From assembly GCA_036505275.1 (NCBI GenBank), contig DASXTS010000392.1, positions 1-45,039 on the forward strand: DNA of 45,039 bases, in the 5' to 3' direction. The notes below the pieces were generated by a model that was given only the letters and a program-made list of their open reading frames with translations, was not told the DNA's origin and did not search any database. The position numbers and the translations under genes are program-made. The stretch is from DASXTS01 sp036505275 (lineage in GTDB: Bacteria > Actinomycetota > Actinomycetes > Mycobacteriales > Pseudonocardiaceae). Each line of letters starts with the position of its first letter. Within the stretch, counting starts at the first letter, position 1. Positions 40,814 to 45,039 of the stretch are shown here, one piece after another.

Positions 40814-41932
40814 ATGATGGACGCCGGCGACGGCGAGCTGCGGGTGGCCCGGGTGTTCGGGGTGCCGGTGCTGCTCAGCCCGTCCTGGTGGCTCGGCGCG
40901 CTGGTGATCACGGTGGCCTACCTGCCGGTGGTGCGGGCCGTGCTGCCGGACGTCGACGACCTGGCCGCGCTGGCCGTCGCGGTGGGCATGGCCGTGCTGC
41001 TCGCCGCGTCGGTGCTGGCCCACGAGTTGGGACACTGCGCGGTCGCGTTGCGGCTCGGGCTGCCGGTGCGGCGGGTGCGGCTGTTCCTGCTCGGCGGGGT
41101 GTCGGAGCTGGCCAGGCCGCCGCTTCGGCCACGGGACGATGCGCTGATCGCGGCGGCCGGTCCGGCGGTGTCGGTGGCCGTCGCGGCGCTCGCGGCCGCG
41201 GTCGCGGTCGCCGCGGACCCCGGGACCGTGGAATGGCTGCTCGCCGTCCAGCTCGCGATCACCAACGCCGTGGTGGCGGCGTTCAACCTGCTGCCCGGCC
41301 TGCCGCTGGACGGCGGCCGGATACTGCGCGCCGCGGTGTGGTCGGCCACCGGCAACCGCGGGCTCGGCAGCCGCGGTGCCGCCGTCGGCGGCGTGCTGGT
41401 CGGCGTCCTTCTGGTGGGCTGGGGCCTCGCCGCGCTCGGCAGCGGCGCGCCAGGGTCGTGGTTGCAGTTCGGCGTCGCCGCGCTGATGGCGTGGTATGTG
41501 CTGGCCGGGGCGTTCGCCGAGCTCGGCCGGCAGCGCCGGCCGGCGGCCGCGGTGCCGCTGATCGGCCTGGTGCAGCCGCTACTGCAGCTGCCTGCGGAGA
41601 GCCCGATCTCCGACGCGCTGTACGCGGCGGCTGGCCGCGGTGTGCTGCTGGTGCGGCCGGACGGGGTGGCCGCCGGCCTGCTCGACCCTCGGGCCGCGGC
41701 CGAGCTGGCCGGACACGCGCCGCTGGCGCCGGCCGGTGGCGCCGCCCACCCGGTGGCGCCGGACGCCGTGCTGCTGGACTCCGAGCTGCGCGGTGACCCC
41801 GCGGCCGCGCTCGAGCGCCTGCAGGCCAGCCCTGCTTGGCAGTTCCTGGTGGTCGACGCCGACGGCCGGCCGGCCGGAGTGCTGCGCCGGGCCGACGTGT
41901 ACGCCACCCTTGCCGAGCACCGCCGCTGGTAA
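40814..41932 (+). CDS. M50 family site-2-type zinc metalloprotease with C-terminal CBS-like domain
   Basis: A ~372-residue intramembrane protease. HELGH (His70, His74) is in a membrane helix (MAVLLAASVLAHELGHCAVA) and NLLPGLPLDGGR near 166 supplies the third metal ligand. About six membrane helices (SWWLGALVITVAYLPVV; VSVAVAALAAAVAVAADP; VGGVLVGVLLVGWGLAALG). The C-terminal ~110 residues read like a CBS pair (ESPISDALYAAAGRGVLLVR, then FLVVDADGRPAGVLRRADVY), as in SpoIVFB/Rip3-type actinobacterial enzymes. ATG 40814 (second ATG at 40817). The TAGGCT box 7 nt upstream indicates a leaderless mRNA. Next to trmI, conserved in actinobacteria. Confidence 0.92.
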   Translation: MMDAGDGELRVARVFGVPVLLSPSWWLGALVITVAYLPVVRAVLPDVDDLAALAVAVGMAVLLAASVLAHELGHCAVALRLGLPVRRVRLFLLGGVSELARPPLRPRDDALIAAAGPAVSVAVAALAAAVAVAADPGTVEWLLAVQLAITNAVVAAFNLLPGLPLDGGRILRAAVWSATGNRGLGSRGAAVGGVLVGVLLVGWGLAALGSGAPGSWLQFGVAALMAWYVLAGAFAELGRQRRPAAAVPLIGLVQPLLQLPAESPISDALYAAAGRGVLLVRPDGVAAGLLDPRAAAELAGHAPLAPAGGAAHPVAPDAVLLDSELRGDPAAALERLQASPAWQFLVVDADGRPAGVLRRADVYATLAEHRRW

Positions 41933-41965
41933 GAGCCGCTGGTCGGGCTGCCAGGATCACCCGTC

Positions 41966-42826
41966 ATGCGCACTGCGAGCGGGCCGTTCAGACCGGGGGA
42001 CCGGGTGCAGCTCACCGACCCCAAGGGCCGGCGCTACACCGTGGTGCTGCAGCCAGGCGGCGAGTACCACACGCACCGCGGTGGGCTGGCGCACGACGAC
42101 ATCATCGGGCGCGACGAGGGCAGCGTGGTGGTCTCGGCGAGCGGCACCACGTACCTGGTGCTGCGGCCGCTGCTGGCCGACTACGTGCTGGCCATGCCGC
42201 GCGGCGCGCAGGTGATCTACCCGAAGGACGCCGCCCAGATCATCATGTGGGGCGACGTGTTCCCTGGCGCGCGGGTCCTCGAGGCCGGTGCCGGCTCGGG
42301 CGCGCTGACCTGCTCGCTGCTGCGCGCCGTCGGCGCCGACGGCAGCGTGGTCTCCTACGAGGTACGCGAGGATCACGCCGAGCACGCCGTACGCAACGTG
42401 CAGCGGTTCTTCGGTGAGCAGCCGGCCAACTGGACGCTGCATGTGGCCGACGTCGCAACCCATGCGACAACCCACGCCGGTGACACCGTGGACCGGGTGA
42501 TCCTGGACATGGTCGCGCCCTGGGAGGTGCTGCCCACGGTCGCCGGCGCGCTGGTGCCCGGCGGCGTACTCGTGGTCTACGTGGCCACCACCACGCAGTT
42601 GTCCTCCGTCACCGAGGCACTGCGCGAGCAGCAGTGCTGGACCGAGCCGGCGGCGTGGGAGACCCTGATGCGGCCGTGGCACGTGGTGGGCCTCGCGGTG
42701 CGGCCGGAGCACCGCATGGTTGCGCACACCGCATTCCTGCTCACCACCCGACGGCTGGCCGCCGGCGTCACCCCGCCGCGGCCGCAGCGCCGTCCCACCC
42801 AGCGCCGCACCGGGGGCCGGGTGTAG
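41966..42826 (+). CDS. trmI: tRNA (adenine(58)-N1)-methyltransferase
   Basis: A 286-residue SAM-dependent enzyme that methylates A58 in the T loop. The N-terminal small beta domain (DRVQLTDPKGRRYTVVLQPG, THRGGLAHDDIIGRDEGSVV) is characteristic. The Rossmann part has VIYPKDAAQIIMWGDVFPGA, the SAM loop VLEAGAGSGALTCSLLRAVG, SYEVREDHAEHAVRN and the catalytic ILDMVAPWEVLP. The Arg/Pro-rich tail is typical of actinobacterial members. Ortholog of Rv2118c. Start ATG 41966, 33 nt after the M50 stop, so probably co-transcribed; CAGGAT 8 nt upstream may also give its own leaderless transcript. Confidence 0.96.
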   Translation: MRTASGPFRPGDRVQLTDPKGRRYTVVLQPGGEYHTHRGGLAHDDIIGRDEGSVVVSASGTTYLVLRPLLADYVLAMPRGAQVIYPKDAAQIIMWGDVFPGARVLEAGAGSGALTCSLLRAVGADGSVVSYEVREDHAEHAVRNVQRFFGEQPANWTLHVADVATHATTHAGDTVDRVILDMVAPWEVLPTVAGALVPGGVLVVYVATTTQLSSVTEALREQQCWTEPAAWETLMRPWHVVGLAVRPEHRMVAHTAFLLTTRRLAAGVTPPRPQRRPTQRRTGGRV

Positions 42827-42889
42827 CGCCGGTCACTGCGTGCCTGTGCCGGCGGGTAATCATCCGATTGGCCTAATCAACGCCGCCTC

Positions 42890-42918
42890 CGGCCGTGCGG
42901 GCGGGCTCCGCACGGCCG
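42890..42918. terminator. Terminator-like hairpin after trmI
   Basis: GGCCGTGCGG (42891-42900) pairs perfectly with 42908-42917 over a 7-nt loop; an extra C-G pair closes the base. It lies 64 nt after the trmI stop and has no T run, as is common for actinobacterial terminators. Confidence 0.5.
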
Positions 42919-43224
42919 CGGACCTCCGCCACCCGGTGGCCGAGACGGCGCCCGCGAGCATGCCCGACCGGCCGCACGAACCAGCGCCTTCGACCCGTCC
43001 CAGGGCCGCTGCCAGCGAAAGCAGCGTGCGGATTGGTGGGCGGCGCCGGTATCACAGGGCCCGGCCGGACGCACTGTAATCAGCGTCAAGCCCTGGACCG
43101 GCACCGCGTTGGCCTAACAAGCCGACGGCGGGAGCCGATAACGGGGTGATGCCAACCGGACAGCTTCTGTTAGACAGCACACAACCTGGCGTTTCACAAG
43201 CTCCATGTTGTGGTAGATGCCCGG

Positions 43225-43237
43225 TACCGTTGAAAGG
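43225..43237 (+). promoter_or_regulatory. Core promoter element TACCGTTGAAAGG of arc
   Basis: Identical 13 nt occur before the gene at 11065. TACCGT would be the -10 box; a leader of about 30 nt with a strong SD follows. Confidence 0.5.
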
Positions 43238-43267
43238 ACCGGGAGAGCGACGGGAGGAGGTGCCGAC

Positions 43268-45039
43268 ATGCAGCACGACCGCACCGGAGGACGGCCGGAT
43301 GACGAGGACGGCCGGGCCCGCAGCGCCGCGGAGCTCCATCGACAGATCGGGTTCCTTGAGGACGAAGTGGCGTTGCTTCGTCGCAAGCTCACCGAGTCAC
43401 CACGACACGTCCGGCTGCTGGAGGAACGGCTGGCCGATGCGTCGGCGCGGGTCGGGCAGCTGACCGAACGAAACGCGAAGCTGATCGACACGCTCAAGGA
43501 CGCGCGAAACCAGCTCATGGCGCTGCGCGAGGAGGTCGATCGGCTGGCCCAGCCGCCGAGCGGCTACGGCATCTTCCTCTCATTGTTCGAGGACGGCACG
43601 GTGGACTTGTTCACCGCTGGCCGCAAGATGCGCGTCGCGGTCTCCCCGACCGTGGAGGGCGACCAATTGCGCCGTGGCCAGTCGGTGCGACTGAACGAGG
43701 CGCTGACCGTAGTCGAGGCCGGCTCGTTCGAGTCGATCGGCGAGGTGTGCGCGCTGCGCGAGGTGATGGCCGACGGCCATCGCGCGCTGGTCGTCGGGCA
43801 CGCCGACGAGGAGCGGGTGGTGTGGCTCTCGGAGCCACTTGCCGAGTCGCCGCTCAAGCCGGGCGACTCGCTGCTGGTCGACACCAAGGCCGGCTACGCC
43901 TACGAGCGGGTGCCCAAGGCCGAGGTCGAAGACCTGCTGCTGGAAGAGGTGCCCGACGTCGACTACGCCGACATCGGTGGCCTGTCCCGGCAGATCGAGC
44001 AGATCCGCGACGCGGTCGAGCTGCCGTTCCTGCACGCCGAGCTGTTCCGCGAGTACTATCTGCGCCCGCCGAAGGGCGTGCTGCTCTACGGCCCTCCCGG
44101 CTGCGGCAAGACCCTGATCGCAAAGGCGGTGGCGAACTCGCTGGCCAAGCAGGTCGCCGCGAGCAGGGCCGCCGCGGCGCCGGACGAGGAGGCCGAGCCC
44201 GGCGAGGCGAAGTCGTACTTCCTCAACATCAAGGGTCCGGAGCTGCTGAACAAGTTCGTCGGCGAGACCGAGCGGCACATTCGGCTGATCTTCCAGCGGG
44301 CCCGTGAGAAGGCCTCCGAGGGCACCCCGGTGATCGTGTTCTTCGACGAGATGGACTCCATCTTCCGCACCCGCGGATCCGGCGTTTCCTCGGACGTGGA
44401 GACCACCATCGTGCCGCAGCTGCTGAGCGAGATCGACGGCGTGGAGGGCCTGGAGAACGTCATCGTCATCGGCGCGTCCAACCGCGAGGACATGATCGAC
44501 CCTGCCATCCTGCGGCCGGGCCGGCTGGACGTGAAGATCAAGATCGAGCGCCCGGACGCCGAGGCGGCCAAGGACATCTTCTCCAAGTACCTGATCACCG
44601 GCCTGCCGATCCACGCCGACGACCTCGCCGAGTTCGGCGGCGACAAGGCGGCCTGCGTCGACGCGATGATCCAGACCACGGTCGAGCGGATGTACGACGA
44701 GACGGAGGAGAACCGGTTCCTGGAGGTCACCTACGCCAACGGCGACAAGGAGGTCCTGTACTTCCGCGACTTCAACTCCGGCGCCATGATCCAGAACATC
44801 GTGGACCGGGCGAAGAAGTCCGCCATCAAGTCGGTGCTGGAGACCGGCCAGCCCGGGCTGCGCGTGCAGCACCTGCTGGACGCCATCGTCGACGAGTTCG
44901 CCGAGAACGAGGACCTGCCCAACACCACCAACCCGGACGACTGGGCCCGCATCTCCGGCAAGAAGGGCGAGCGCATCGTCTACATCCGCACGCTGGTCAC
45001 CGGCAAGACCGCCGAGTCCGGCCGGGCCATCGACACCGC
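43268..45039 (+). CDS. arc: Proteasome-associated ATPase ARC/Mpa (cut by window end)
   Basis: About 590 residues seen; the frame is open to the window edge. ARC/Mpa unfolds pupylated proteins and feeds them to the 20S proteasome. The N-terminal coiled coil (about 18-90, including LHRQIGFLEDEVALLRRKL) binds Pup. Two OB folds follow (about 95-235: YGIFLSLFEDGTVDLFTAGR, VGHADEERVVWL). The AAA domain has Walker A GPPGCGKT at about 275-282, Walker B VIVFFDEMDSIF, and the R-finger region AILRPGRLDVKI. A strong SD (GGAGGAGG at 43253-43260) precedes ATG 43268. The last residues seen (SGRAIDT) are where Mpa nears its QYL tail, so only a few residues are missing. Confidence 0.97.
   Translation, partial: MQHDRTGGRPDDEDGRARSAAELHRQIGFLEDEVALLRRKLTESPRHVRLLEERLADASARVGQLTERNAKLIDTLKDARNQLMALREEVDRLAQPPSGYGIFLSLFEDGTVDLFTAGRKMRVAVSPTVEGDQLRRGQSVRLNEALTVVEAGSFESIGEVCALREVMADGHRALVVGHADEERVVWLSEPLAESPLKPGDSLLVDTKAGYAYERVPKAEVEDLLLEEVPDVDYADIGGLSRQIEQIRDAVELPFLHAELFREYYLRPPKGVLLYGPPGCGKTLIAKAVANSLAKQVAASRAAAAPDEEAEPGEAKSYFLNIKGPELLNKFVGETERHIRLIFQRAREKASEGTPVIVFFDEMDSIFRTRGSGVSSDVETTIVPQLLSEIDGVEGLENVIVIGASNREDMIDPAILRPGRLDVKIKIERPDAEAAKDIFSKYLITGLPIHADDLAEFGGDKAACVDAMIQTTVERMYDETEENRFLEVTYANGDKEVLYFRDFNSGAMIQNIVDRAKKSAIKSVLETGQPGLRVQHLLDAIVDEFAENEDLPNTTNPDDWARISGKKGERIVYIRTLVTGKTAESGRAIDT

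Larger units (their letters stand above)
42827..43267. other. 441-bp intergenic region between trmI and arc
   Basis: No convincing gene on either strand. It contains a strong GC hairpin (42890-42918), two copies of TTGGCCTAA (42868 and 43109), and the arc promoter and SD. The frames open in this stretch are short Arg/Pro-rich chance frames. Some actinobacteria carry small genes here (Rv2117 and the lppK region in M. tuberculosis); none is seen. Confidence 0.6.

Noticed and set aside
43580..44872. Long minus-strand open frame (430 codons) opposite arc
   Set aside because: It is a GC-codon shadow of arc: rich in Gln/Val/Arg/His, with no domain and no SD, while the plus strand is an unmistakable ATPase.

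Overview
This is high-GC actinobacterial chromosome. GTG starts are frequent, genes are tightly packed with ATGA/GTGA overlaps, and the window holds a mycothiol ligase (mshC), an ARC/Mpa proteasomal ATPase and several cytochromes P450. Together these fit a Pseudonocardiales-type actinomycete; genus and species cannot be decided from the sequence alone. From memory, the backbone from about 12.5 kb to the right edge (uppP, MSMEG_4193-type phosphatase, phosphotransferase, DUF3090, SCO1664-like, mshC, PAC2, metH, HAD, hisE, hisG, RecB-like nuclease, trmI, arc/mpa) follows the Mycobacterium tuberculosis order Rv2136c to Rv2115c, with foreign-looking cassettes inserted.

Layout. 0-4 kb is a degraded zone. 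It holds the 3' end of a thiolase that lacks the usual active-site cysteine, a DUF1905 gene interrupted by an amber codon, a short antisense adenylate-ligase-like fragment, an intact HSL-type esterase plus PIG-L deacetylase pair, a truncated alpha/beta hydrolase with an antisense SDR fragment, and a twice-frameshifted unknown gene. It ends at the 3' end of a tRNA-Leu(GAG). 4.2-9.4 kb holds a DrrAB-type ABC exporter, an M20 peptidase and an S9 peptidase. 9.6-12.4 kb holds a DUF5703 protein, a propeller lipoprotein, an unrecognised protein and an aldo/keto reductase. 12.5-16.7 kb is the uppP to SCO1664-like run. 16.7-22.7 kb is an inserted block: GH15 glucoamylase/trehalase-like enzyme, MoxR-type AAA ATPase with VWA partner, and a shrunken MMPL transporter remnant. 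22.8-29.7 kb holds mshC, a striking 22-bp repeat array, PAC2, metH and a HAD phosphatase. 29.8-35.0 kb holds a 25-residue hydrophobic micro-ORF with a structured leader, a P450, a LolA-like protein with its ABC transporter, and a lipase-like hydrolase. 35.1-45.0 kb holds hisEG, a four-gene minus-strand operon (RecB-like nuclease, thioesterase, FAD monooxygenase, P450), an M50 protease, trmI and arc, which is cut by the window edge a few residues before its end.

How the parts work together. mshC makes mycothiol. metH and hisEG serve amino-acid synthesis. arc feeds pupylated proteins to the proteasome, and uppP recycles the cell-wall lipid carrier. The P450, monooxygenase, thioesterase and ABC cassettes look like secondary or lipid metabolism added between housekeeping genes.

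The least ordinary signals are non-coding. They are (i) a 400-bp array of GTGTCCGCG iterons with exact 22-bp period that flips orientation halfway, between mshC and PAC2; (ii) a dispersed palindrome family with conserved GTCGTGA outer arms and changing inner arms, in three intergenic sites; (iii) a recurrent TAGNNT or TANNNT box 6-7 nt before many start codons, indicating leaderless mRNAs; and (iv) SD-led micro-ORFs that end on the start codon of the next gene.
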